Shown: positions 45,265 through 53,405 of the stretch, piece after piece
Position numbering within the stretch: position 1 is the first letter of the stretch
Layout of the letters: each line of letters opens with the position of its first letter
Assembly (NCBI RefSeq): GCF_000718635.1
Contig: NZ_JOBF01000019.1
Location: 62,001-126,000 of the forward strand
DNA length: 64,000 nucleotides
Direction of reading: 5' to 3'
Source: Streptomyces varsoviensis
Lineage (GTDB): Bacteria; Actinomycetota; Actinomycetes; Streptomycetales; Streptomycetaceae
Made by a program: the position numbers and the translations under genes
The notes under the pieces: generated by a model
Seen by the model: the letters and a program-made list of their open reading frames with translations, nothing else
The model's database searches: none
Told to the model about the DNA's origin: nothing

Positions 45265-46494
45265 ATGACGGAGTCCTTCGGCGGCGACGTCCGCCTCACC
45301 GGCATCAGCAAGACCTATGGCGCCTTCACCGCAGTCCACCCGCTCCAACTCGACATCCCGGCAGGCTCGTTCTTCGCCCTGCTCGGCGCCTCTGGGTGCG
45401 GCAAGACCACCACCCTGCGCATGATCGCGGGGCTGGAGGAACCCACCACCGGCACCGTTTCCCTCGCCGGCCGGGACGTCACGGCCCTACCCGCGCACAA
45501 GCGGCCCGTCAACACCGTGTTCCAGAACTACGCGCTCTTCCCGCACCTCGACATCTACGAGAACGTCGCCTTCGGCCTCCGCCGCCGGGGCATCAGATCC
45601 GTCAAGCAGCGCGTCGGCGACATGCTCGACCTCGTACAGCTCGGCGACCACGCCCGCCGCAGACCGCACCAGCTCTCCGGCGGCCAGCAGCAGCGCGTCG
45701 CCCTCGCCCGCGCGCTCGTCAACCGCCCGCAGGTCCTGCTGCTCGACGAGCCGCTCGGCGCCCTCGACCTCAAGCTGCGCCGCCGGATGCAACTGGAGCT
45801 CAAACGCATCCAGACGGAGGTCGGCATCACCTTCGTGCACGTCACCCACGACCAGGAGGAGGTCATGACCATGGCCGACACAGTCGCGGTCATGAACGGC
45901 GGGTGTGTGGAACAACTCGGCGCCCCCGCCGACCTGTACGAGAACCCGGGCACCGTCTTCGTCGCCGACTTCCTCGGTACGTCCAACCTCATCGCCGCGG
46001 AGGTCGCGGAGGTCGTTGAGTCCGCGGGTCTCGTGGAGGTCGCGGAGCACGTGGAGGCGGACAGGTCCAGCCGGGCGGGCGGCGATCTCGTGCTGACGGC
46101 GGCCGGCGGGGCGAAGCTGACGCTGCCCGCCGCGCGGTGCCGCGCCTCCGCCCGTACGGGCCGGAAGGTGCTGGCCGGCGTCCGGCCCGAGAAGATATCC
46201 CTCGCCCACGCCGCCGATGCCGCCGCCATCCCGGCCGGCCGCAACCGGCTGACCGGCCGCATCGCCGACTCCAGCTTCACCGGCGTCAGCACGCAGTACG
46301 TCATCGACAGCCCGGCCGCGGCCGGGCTCGTCGTCTACGAGCAGAACATCGAACGCAACACACGGCTGAGGCCCGGGGCCGAGGTCGTCCTGCACTGGAA
46401 CCCGGCGCACACTTTCGGGCTCGACGCCGATCAGGCCAGGGAGGCCAAGGCGGAAGCGGCCCGCCGCTCCGGGCCCTCCGGGGCGGGCAACTGA
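45265..46494 (+). CDS. potA: Polyamine ABC transporter ATPase
   Basis: A 409-residue PotA-type ATPase. Walker A GASGCGKTT, signature LSGGQQQRVALARAL, Walker B VLLLDEPLGALD, H-loop THDQEE; a C-terminal TOBE domain after about residue 290. GGAAGGG precedes the ATG. The stop overlaps potB (TGATG). Confidence 0.93.
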   Translation: MTESFGGDVRLTGISKTYGAFTAVHPLQLDIPAGSFFALLGASGCGKTTTLRMIAGLEEPTTGTVSLAGRDVTALPAHKRPVNTVFQNYALFPHLDIYENVAFGLRRRGIRSVKQRVGDMLDLVQLGDHARRRPHQLSGGQQQRVALARALVNRPQVLLLDEPLGALDLKLRRRMQLELKRIQTEVGITFVHVTHDQEEVMTMADTVAVMNGGCVEQLGAPADLYENPGTVFVADFLGTSNLIAAEVAEVVESAGLVEVAEHVEADRSSRAGGDLVLTAAGGAKLTLPAARCRASARTGRKVLAGVRPEKISLAHAADAAAIPAGRNRLTGRIADSSFTGVSTQYVIDSPAAAGLVVYEQNIERNTRLRPGAEVVLHWNPAHTFGLDADQAREAKAEAARRSGPSGAGN

Positions 46495-47507
46495 TGGCCA
46501 CCGCCCCCGGGACACGGCCCCAGGAGCGTCCCGGAAGGCGCTTCAGGCGAGCGCTCAGGCCCGTACGCGTGCTCGGGCCCGTACGGGGCCGCGGTCCGGC
46601 CGTACGAGGGCCCAGGCCGCCCGTACGGCCCCTCGGTCCCGCGACGCGCAAGCGCCTCGTCCCGTACTGGCTGCTGCTCCCCGGCATGCTCTGGCTGCTC
46701 GTCTTCTTCGCCGCCCCGCTCGTCTACCAGGCGTCCACCTCGCTCCAGACCGGCTCCCTCGAAGAGGGCTTCCGGGTCACCTGGCACTTCTCGACGTACG
46801 CGGACGCGCTGGCCCGCTACAGCCCGCAGTTCCTGCGCTCCGTCGGCTACGCGGCCGCCGCGACGGCGCTGTGCCTGGTGCTCGGCTATCCGCTGGCGTA
46901 CCTCATCGCGTTCAAGGCGGGCCGCTGGCGCAATGTGCTGATGGTCCTGGTCATCGCGCCGTTCTTCACCAGTTTCCTGATCCGCACGCTCGCCTGGAAG
47001 ACGATCCTCGCCGACCGCGGCCCGGTCGTCTCCGCCCTCGGCTCGCTGCACGTCCTCGACGTGACGAGCGGGCTCGGCATCACCGAGGGGGACCGGGTGC
47101 TGGCCACGCCGCTCGCGGTGGTCTGCGGCCTGACCTACAACTTCCTGCCCTTCATGATCCTGCCGCTCTACTCCTCCCTGGAACGCGTCGACGGCAGACT
47201 GCACGAGGCGGCCGCCGACCTCTACGCGCGGCCCGCCACGATCTTCCGCAAGGTGACGCTCCCGCTGTCGATGCCGGGCGTCGTCGCGGGCACCCTGCTC
47301 ACCTTCATCCCGGCGGCGGGCGACTACGTCAACGCCGAACTGCTGGGCTCCACCGACCAGAAGATGATCGGCAACGTCATCCAGTCGCAGTTCCTGCGGG
47401 TGCTGGACTACCCGACGGCCGCCGCGCTCTCCTTCCTCCTCATGGCGGCGATCCTCGCCATGGTCACGCTCTACCTCCGCACATCGGGGACGGAGGAGCT
47501 GCTGTGA
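46494..47507 (+). CDS. potB: Polyamine ABC transporter permease PotB
   Basis: A 337-residue permease with six spans. EAA loop: LHEAAADLYARPATIFRKV. The first ~50 residues are an Arg/Pro/Gly repeat (GPVRG-like), encoded by recurring CCCGTACGGGG-type DNA, unusual for the family. Overlaps potA by 1 nt and potC by 4 nt. Confidence 0.92.
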   Translation: MATAPGTRPQERPGRRFRRALRPVRVLGPVRGRGPAVRGPRPPVRPLGPATRKRLVPYWLLLPGMLWLLVFFAAPLVYQASTSLQTGSLEEGFRVTWHFSTYADALARYSPQFLRSVGYAAAATALCLVLGYPLAYLIAFKAGRWRNVLMVLVIAPFFTSFLIRTLAWKTILADRGPVVSALGSLHVLDVTSGLGITEGDRVLATPLAVVCGLTYNFLPFMILPLYSSLERVDGRLHEAAADLYARPATIFRKVTLPLSMPGVVAGTLLTFIPAAGDYVNAELLGSTDQKMIGNVIQSQFLRVLDYPTAAALSFLLMAAILAMVTLYLRTSGTEELL

Positions 47508-48331
47508 GAGCGCCGTGGCGGTGGCTGCGCCGCAACCTGGTCGTGGTGGCGGGACTGGCCACGCTCGGCTATCTGACCCTGCCCAACGCCGTCGTGCTGC
47601 TCTTTTCGTTCAACGATCCCGACGGCCGCTTCAACTACACGTGGCAGCGCTTCTCCACCGACGCCTGGACCGACCCGTGCGGCGTCGCCGACCTCTGCGG
47701 CTCGCTGGGGCTGAGCCTGCGGATCGCCCTGTGGGCCACCCTCGGCGCGACCGTCCTGGGCACGATGACCGCCTTCGCGCTCGCCCGCCACCGCTTCCGC
47801 GCCCGTACCGCCGTCAACTCCCTGATCTTCCTGCCGATGGCCATGCCCGAGATCGTCATGGCCGCCTCGCTCGCCACGCTGTTCCTCAACATGGGCGTGC
47901 GGTTCGGCTTCTGGACCATCCTCATCGCGCACATCATGTTCTGTCTGAGTTTCGTCATCACGGCCGTCAAGGCGCGCGTGCTGTCCATGGACCCCCGGCT
48001 GGAGCAGGCCGCGCGGGATCTGTACGCCTCCCCGCCGCAGACCTTCCTGCGTGTCACGCTGCCGATCGCGGCCCCCGGGATCGCGGCCGGCGCGCTGCTC
48101 TCCTTCGCGCTGTCCTTCGACGATTTCATCATCACCAACTTCAACGCGGGCTCGACCGTGACCTTCCCCATGTACGTCTGGGGATCGGCGCAACGCGGTA
48201 CACCCGTTCAGATCAATGTCATCGGGACGGCGATGTTCCTCGTCGCCGTGGGCTGCGTCCTGGCCGCCAGAGTGGCCGGCGGACGCCGTACGAGGAACAA
48301 AGCACGTCGCAGCAGCCGCAGAAGGAGCTGA
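47504..48331 (+). CDS. potC: Polyamine ABC transporter permease PotC
   Basis: A 275-residue permease with six spans. EAA loop LEQAARDLYASPPQTFLRV, and a FSFNDPDGRFNYTWQ external loop typical of PotC. GGAGG precedes the GTG start, which overlaps the potB stop. Confidence 0.92.
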   Translation: MRAPWRWLRRNLVVVAGLATLGYLTLPNAVVLLFSFNDPDGRFNYTWQRFSTDAWTDPCGVADLCGSLGLSLRIALWATLGATVLGTMTAFALARHRFRARTAVNSLIFLPMAMPEIVMAASLATLFLNMGVRFGFWTILIAHIMFCLSFVITAVKARVLSMDPRLEQAARDLYASPPQTFLRVTLPIAAPGIAAGALLSFALSFDDFIITNFNAGSTVTFPMYVWGSAQRGTPVQINVIGTAMFLVAVGCVLAARVAGGRRTRNKARRSSRRRS

Positions 48332-48335
48332 GAAC

Positions 48336-49760
48336 ATGGCACGAGCTGCCATGAACCCCGGATCGTTCCCGCTTCGGGCGCTCGCCGACGCCGAACCGCG
48401 CCCGTTCTGGCTCGACGACCCGGCTCGGCCGCGCGCCCTGCCCGCGCTCGTCGGCGACGAACGCTGCGATCTGCTCGTCGTCGGCGGCGGCTACAGCGGC
48501 CTGTGGACCGCGCTGCGCGCCAAGGAGCGCGACCCGGGCCGAGACATCGTACTGATCGAGGCCCAGGAGGCCGGCTGGGCCGCCTCCGGCCGCAACGGAG
48601 GTTTCTGTGCCGCCTCCCTCACCCACGGCCTCGCCAACGGACAGGCCCGCTGGCCCGGTGAACTCCTCCGGCTCGAAGAACTCGGGGCCCGCAACCTCGA
48701 CGCCATCGAGGCCGCCGTCGCCCGCTACGGCCTCGACTGCGACTTCGAGCGGACCGGCGAGATCACCGTCGCCACCGCCCCGCACCAGGTCGCGGAGGTG
48801 CGCGAGGCGGCGGCCCTGGCGGCCGGACTCGGGCTGGACGGCGGGGAGTTCCTGGACCGGGACGCGGTGCGCGCCGAAGTCGACTCGCCGGCCTTCCTCG
48901 CCGGGCTCTGGGACCGTACGGGCGTGGCCATGCTGCATCCCGCCAAGCTCGCCTGGGGCCTCAAACGCGCCTGCCGCGCCCTGGGCGTGCGGATCTACGA
49001 GCACACCCCGGGCACCGCGCTGTCCTCGCGCGGCCCCGGGGTCGCCGTCCGCACCCCGTACGGCCGGGTCTTCGCGCGACACGCGGCCCTCGGCACCAAC
49101 GCCTTCCCCAGCCTGATCCGGCGCGTACGCCCGTACATCGCCCCCGTCTACGACCACGCGCTGATGACCGAGCCGCTCGACGCCGAGCGGCTCGCGGCCG
49201 TCGGCTGGCGGCGGCGCCAGGGGCTCAGCGACAGCGCCAACCACTTCCACTACTTCCGCATCACCGCCGACCACCGCGTCCTGTGGGGCGGTTACGACAT
49301 CGTGCACCACTACGGGAGCCGCGTCCGGGCCGAGTACGACCACCACCCGGCCACGTACCGCAGGCTCGCGCACCACTTCTTCCAGTACTTCCCGCAGCTC
49401 GCGGGCGTGCGCTTCAGCCACGCCTGGGGCGGCGCGATCGACACCTGCTCCCGCTTCTCGCCCTTCTTCGGCACGGCGCACCACGGACGCGTGGCGTACG
49501 CGCTCGGCTTCACCGGGCTCGGCGTGGGCGCGACCCGGTTCGGGGCCGATGTGATGCTCGACCTGCTCGCCGGGGAGCGTACGGAGCGCACGGGGCTGGA
49601 GCTGGTCCGTACGAAACCGCTGCCGTTCCCGCCCGAGCCGGTCCGGTCGCTGGGCATCGGGCTCATCCAGCGGTCCATGACCCGCGCGGACGAGCGGGGC
49701 GGGCGGCGCGATCTGTGGCTGCGGGCGTTGGACCGGGCCGGTTTCGGCTTCGATAGCTGA
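48336..49760 (+). CDS. FAD-dependent amine oxidoreductase (PuuB/DAO-like)
   Basis: A 474-residue FAD enzyme. Dinucleotide-binding VVGGGYSGLWTALRAKE (about 47-63) and the GWAASGRNGGFC motif, with the C-terminal TGLGVGATRFGADVMLD. Close to gamma-glutamylputrescine oxidase and related amine oxidases. It is placed 4 nt after potC with an AAGGAG ribosome binding site, so it should act on the imported polyamine. Confidence 0.88.
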   Translation: MARAAMNPGSFPLRALADAEPRPFWLDDPARPRALPALVGDERCDLLVVGGGYSGLWTALRAKERDPGRDIVLIEAQEAGWAASGRNGGFCAASLTHGLANGQARWPGELLRLEELGARNLDAIEAAVARYGLDCDFERTGEITVATAPHQVAEVREAAALAAGLGLDGGEFLDRDAVRAEVDSPAFLAGLWDRTGVAMLHPAKLAWGLKRACRALGVRIYEHTPGTALSSRGPGVAVRTPYGRVFARHAALGTNAFPSLIRRVRPYIAPVYDHALMTEPLDAERLAAVGWRRRQGLSDSANHFHYFRITADHRVLWGGYDIVHHYGSRVRAEYDHHPATYRRLAHHFFQYFPQLAGVRFSHAWGGAIDTCSRFSPFFGTAHHGRVAYALGFTGLGVGATRFGADVMLDLLAGERTERTGLELVRTKPLPFPPEPVRSLGIGLIQRSMTRADERGGRRDLWLRALDRAGFGFDS

Positions 49761-49931
49761 CGCCGCCGTCCGAGCAGCCCGAGCAGTCCGACTCGGCAGC
49801 CGAACCGAGCCGAACCGAGACGGAAGTTGACTGCACGTCACGTTTCGGGTCGCCGCGCCGCGTCCCGCGCGCCTCATGTGCCTCCCGGCGCGCCGGGGCG
49901 CACGGCGGTCCGTTCCCTGTGCGCCATATCA

Positions 49932-49945
49932 CTACCAACTGGTAG
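49932..49945. promoter_or_regulatory. Perfect 14-bp palindrome upstream of the small hypothetical gene
   Basis: CTACCA-AC-TGGTAG, 82 bp before the ATG at 50028. Possible operator; no regulator assigned. The remainder of 49761-50027 shows short CCGAGCAG repeats after the oxidoreductase stop. Confidence 0.4.
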
Positions 49946-50027
49946 CCCGAAGTCGCGTAACAGCGTCCCCCGTTCGGCCTCTCACCCGTGAACGCACGAC
50001 AAGCGGAAACGGAATGGAGGCTTGGAC

Positions 50028-50489
50028 ATGAGTGGCGGCGCGGGTGCCAAGAGCGCGGTGGAGTGGCTGGCGTCGGTGGCACCGGACCCGGACGCCTGCC
50101 GGTGGGAGTGGGAACGCAACCCCCTGGGGGTGGCCCTGCTGCCCGCCGGCCGGCTCTGGGACGTCCTGATCCTGCCCGGCGAGCTCGGCTACCCGACCCT
50201 GGACGTCCTCTCCCGCTTCATGGACCGGACCGGCCCGGTCCTCGCCGACTTCGGCGACTCCCGGCTGGGGTTCTTCGTGCCGCCGGGCACGGCGGCCCGC
50301 TGGCTGGCCACCGGCGTGCGCGGCGCCGGGCGCGGCACCTGGATCGTCGTGCCCTACCCGGGGCGCGCTACCGGGGGCGTCCGCTGGGTCGTGGTGCCCG
50401 ACGGCGAAGGCACCCTCACGGACCCGGCGGTCCTGGAGCTCGCGATGCACGAGGCCGCGGCCGGACTGGCCCAGGACGGCGAGCGGTGA
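50028..50489 (+). CDS. Small conserved hypothetical protein (primase/polymerase-like N-terminal motif)
   Basis: A 153-residue protein: WLASVAPDPDACRWEWERNP, LLPAGRLWDVLILPGELGYP, FGDSRLGFFVPPGTAARWL. Similar segments occur in actinobacterial proteins often labelled bifunctional DNA primase/polymerase N-terminal, but the catalytic core is not obvious, so no function is claimed. GGAGG precedes the ATG by 7 nt. Its 3' end overlaps the convergent PAP2 gene by 74 nt. Confidence 0.75.
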   Translation: MSGGAGAKSAVEWLASVAPDPDACRWEWERNPLGVALLPAGRLWDVLILPGELGYPTLDVLSRFMDRTGPVLADFGDSRLGFFVPPGTAARWLATGVRGAGRGTWIVVPYPGRATGGVRWVVVPDGEGTLTDPAVLELAMHEAAAGLAQDGER

Positions 50490-51102
50490 GCAGGGCCCGG
50501 TGCAGACACCACAGCACCAGGCCCGCCAGGCACCACGCGCCCAGGACATCCAGCGGCCAGTGGTAGCCCTGGCGTACGAGGCCCACGCCGACGGCGACAT
50601 TAAGCAGCCCGTACGCGATAAACGGCGTAGGCCGACGCGTACGGGCGCGCTCACGGGCGTACGGGAGCAGTAGCAGGAGCGCGGCGCCGTAGGCGACCGC
50701 CGCCGTGGCCGCGTGCCCCGAGGGGAAGAAGCCCTCGTGCGCGCCGCCCGCCATGCGCGGCGGTCCCGGGCGGCCGATCCAGGTCTTGAGCGGCACGACG
50801 AGCGCGGGCACGGCGGCCATCGCGAGGGCGGCGGCGAGCGGGGGCAGCCACCAGCGGGGGGCGCGGGCGCGCCGGCCGCGCAGGGCCGCGTACGCCAGCG
50901 CGAGGACCAGTACGGGCAGCGCCACCGCCGCGTCGCCGAGGTCGGCGAAGAACTGCGCGGCGGGGGAGGGGAGGGAGCTTTCCGCGAGCCAGTGGCCGAA
51001 CCGCTCGTCGAGCGAGCGCACCGGCCCGTCCGTCGCGGCCTGCCAGGACAGCAGGGCCAGGAGCAGCGCGCACAGCGGCGGGATCAGTGGGGAGAGCGGC
51101 AC
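50416..51102 (-). CDS. PAP2 family phosphatase
   Basis: A 228-residue membrane phosphatase with six spans. The three PAP2 motifs: PLKTWIGRPGPPR, FFPSGHAA and YHWPLDVLGAW. A TACGCT -10 ends 6 nt before GTG 51102, which supports a leaderless start there. It could dephosphorylate undecaprenyl-PP or phosphatidate. Confidence 0.86.
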   Translation of the reverse strand: MPLSPLIPPLCALLLALLSWQAATDGPVRSLDERFGHWLAESSLPSPAAQFFADLGDAAVALPVLVLALAYAALRGRRARAPRWWLPPLAAALAMAAVPALVVPLKTWIGRPGPPRMAGGAHEGFFPSGHAATAAVAYGAALLLLLPYARERARTRRPTPFIAYGLLNVAVGVGLVRQGYHWPLDVLGAWCLAGLVLWCLHRALLTARRPGPVRPRPRASRAPGPPGP

Positions 51103-51114
51103 GTCAGCAGCGTA
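51103..51114 (-). promoter_or_regulatory. -10 element of the PAP2 gene
   Basis: TACGCT (51114-51109) then 6 nt then GTG on the minus strand. Confidence 0.45.
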
Positions 51115-51423
51115 CGGAGTGGGGGAGAGGGGGGCGGCCCCGGAGCAGGGGGGAGACCCGGGGCCGCCATGCTGACCGGGTGCCGCGCGCCCCGGGGGGT
51201 GTGGGGCGGGCGGCCGTCCGATCGGTGAGGAGATCCGGAGTCCAGGACTCCGTAGGTGTGCGCGAGGCACGGCCGGGCCGGGGCTGGGGAAGCGCCGACT
51301 CGGTCTCGCCTGCGGTTCCCCGCGGGCGAGGTGTTTCTCTCATCCGCGGAAACCGTACGGCAGCCGGAGCGGGCCGGACAGCCGTGTCACCCGTCCACCA
51401 CCCGCCCCGCACATTCTCTTCAC

Positions 51424-51505
51424 GGGCGGGCGGAGGCGGGCGGCCTCGCGGCAGGAGGCGGGCGGCGGTACGGGGGAGGCGGGCGGCGGTACGCGGCGGG
51501 AGGTG
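51424..51505. repeat. Short GGAGGCGGGCGGCGGTACG repeats
   Basis: Two near-exact 19-bp copies plus degenerate neighbours, about 95-175 bp beyond the gabT stop on the gabT strand. The other parts of the 500-bp gap 51103-51599 show no gene or RNA that I can support. Confidence 0.55.
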
Positions 51506-51599
51506 ACGGGCCGTCAGGCCCGCCGCCGACTCGGCCCGTACACCGTCAGTCAGCCCGTACGCCGCGGGCTCGGCCCGCCCGCTCGGCCCGCCCTCCTCC

Positions 51600-52949
51600 T
51601 CAGACCTCGGCTAGGGCGCCCTCGATGATGTCCAGGCCCTCGGTCAGCAGCTCGTCGCCGATCACCAGCGGCGGCAGGAAGCGGAGCACGTTCCCGTACG
51701 TACCGCAGGTGAGCACCAGCAGCCCCTGCTGGTGGCACGCCTTCGCGAGCGCCGCCGTGGCCTCGGGGTTCGGGTCCTTGGTGCCGGACTTCACCAGCTC
51801 GATGGCGATCATCGCGCCGCGGCCGCGCACGTCCCCGATGATGTCGAACTTCTCCTGCATGGCCGAGAGGCGGCCCTTCATGACCGACCCGATGTGCCGG
51901 GCGCGGCCCACGAGGTCCAGCTCGCGCATCGTCTCGATCGCGCCGAGCGCCGCCGCGCACGCCACCGGGTTGCCGCCGTACGTGCCGCCGAGGCCGCCCG
52001 CGTGCGCCGCGTCCATGATCTCGGCGCGGCCGGTGACGGCGGCGAGCGGCAGGCCGCCCGCGATGCCCTTGGCGGTGGTGATCAGGTCCGGGACGATCCC
52101 CTCGTCCTCGCACGCGAACCACTCGCCGGTACGGCAGAAGCCGGACTGGATCTCGTCCGCGACGAAGACGATGCCGTTGTCCGCGGCGAACCGCGCGAGC
52201 GCGGGCAGGAAGCCCTTGGCCGGCTCGATGAAGCCGCCCTCGCCGAGCACCGGCTCGATGATGATCGCCGCGACGTTGTCCGCGCCGACCTGCTTGCGGA
52301 TCTGGTCGATGGCCTGGGCGGACGCCTCGGCGCCGCAGTTCTCCGGGCCGGTCGGCCAGCGGTAGCCGTATGCCACCGGCACCCGGTACACCTCGGGCGC
52401 GAAGGGGCCGAAGCCGTTCTTGTACGGCATGTTCTTCGACGTCAGTGCCATCGTCAGGTTCGTACGGCCGTGGTAGCCGTGGTCGAAGACGACGACGGCC
52501 TGCCGCTTGGTGTACGCGCGGGCGATCTTCACCGCGTTCTCGACGGCCTCGGCGCCGGAGTTGAAGAGCGCCGACTTCTTGGCGTGGTCGCCGGGGGTCA
52601 GCTCCGCGAGCTGCTCGCAGACCGCGACGTAGCCCTCGTACGGCGTGACCATGAAACAGGTGTGGGTGAAGTCGGCGAGCTGCGCGGACGCCCGGCGCAC
52701 CACGGCCTCGGCGGAGGCGCCGACCGAGGTCACGGCGATGCCGGAGCCGAAGTCGATGAAGGAGTTGCCGTCCACGTCCTCCATCACCCCGCCGCCCGCG
52801 CGCGCGGCGAACACCGGCAGCGTGCTGCCGACGCCCGCCGCCACCGCGGAGGACCTGCGGGCCTGTAGCTCCCGCGACTTGGGGCCGGGGATCGGGGTGA
52901 CGACGCGGCGCTCCTGGGGGAGGGTCGAGCCTCCGGTCAGGTCAGTCAT
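51600..52949 (-). CDS. gabT: 4-aminobutyrate aminotransferase
   Basis: A 449-residue class III PLP transaminase. PLP lysine K294 in TTAKGIAGGLPLA, phosphate-binding NSGAEAVENAVKIAR, VADEIQSGFCRTG. It converts GABA and 2-oxoglutarate to succinate semialdehyde and glutamate. Upstream GGAG at a 9-nt spacing. Divergent from the VirD4-like gene. Confidence 0.92.
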   Translation of the reverse strand: MTDLTGGSTLPQERRVVTPIPGPKSRELQARRSSAVAAGVGSTLPVFAARAGGGVMEDVDGNSFIDFGSGIAVTSVGASAEAVVRRASAQLADFTHTCFMVTPYEGYVAVCEQLAELTPGDHAKKSALFNSGAEAVENAVKIARAYTKRQAVVVFDHGYHGRTNLTMALTSKNMPYKNGFGPFAPEVYRVPVAYGYRWPTGPENCGAEASAQAIDQIRKQVGADNVAAIIIEPVLGEGGFIEPAKGFLPALARFAADNGIVFVADEIQSGFCRTGEWFACEDEGIVPDLITTAKGIAGGLPLAAVTGRAEIMDAAHAGGLGGTYGGNPVACAAALGAIETMRELDLVGRARHIGSVMKGRLSAMQEKFDIIGDVRGRGAMIAIELVKSGTKDPNPEATAALAKACHQQGLLVLTCGTYGNVLRFLPPLVIGDELLTEGLDIIEGALAEV

Positions 52950-53163
52950 GGCTGGGCTCCAGGGAGAGGGGCGAAAGGGGCGTTTAGTCGCAGGCTAGGG
53001 GCGAGGGGGCACGGTCGGCATGTTCCGTTAGGGAGAAGTGGGCGCGTCGCCTTGTCCGCGACGGCTATGGCGCCGGGGTCCGGCTGTTCGCCCGCCCGCG
53101 GCGGGGCCGGGGACGGGTTCCCTCGGCCGTCACGGCACGGTGACGAGTGCCCCTCGGGTTCGC

Positions 53164-53240
53164 GTCGTCCGTCCGTTCGCGGTGACCCCGGCTCCCCGTC
53201 CCGTCGCCCGCCCGTTCGCGGTGTCCCTGCGCCCCGTCCC
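53164..53240. repeat. Two ~38-bp tandem repeats in the gabT/VirD4-like intergenic region
   Basis: Copies 53164-53202 and 53203-53240 share CCGTTCGCGGTG and CCCCGTCCC; a partial third begins at 53241. The 456-bp gap 52950-53405 also contains TACGCT (about 53271) and TAGATT (53346-53351) -10-like elements. Confidence 0.6.
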
Positions 53241-53405
53241 GTCGTCCGTTTCCCCGGTGCGCTCCCGCGCGTACGCTGCGGATGATCACGGTCGGCGGGG
53301 CGGCGCGGCACCGCCGAGGTCGGTGAACTCCCCTCGCGGGAACAGTAGATTGAACGGCGGCGCGTACACGGATACGACCTCCGGTCGGGGGGCAAGGGGC
53401 AGCGG

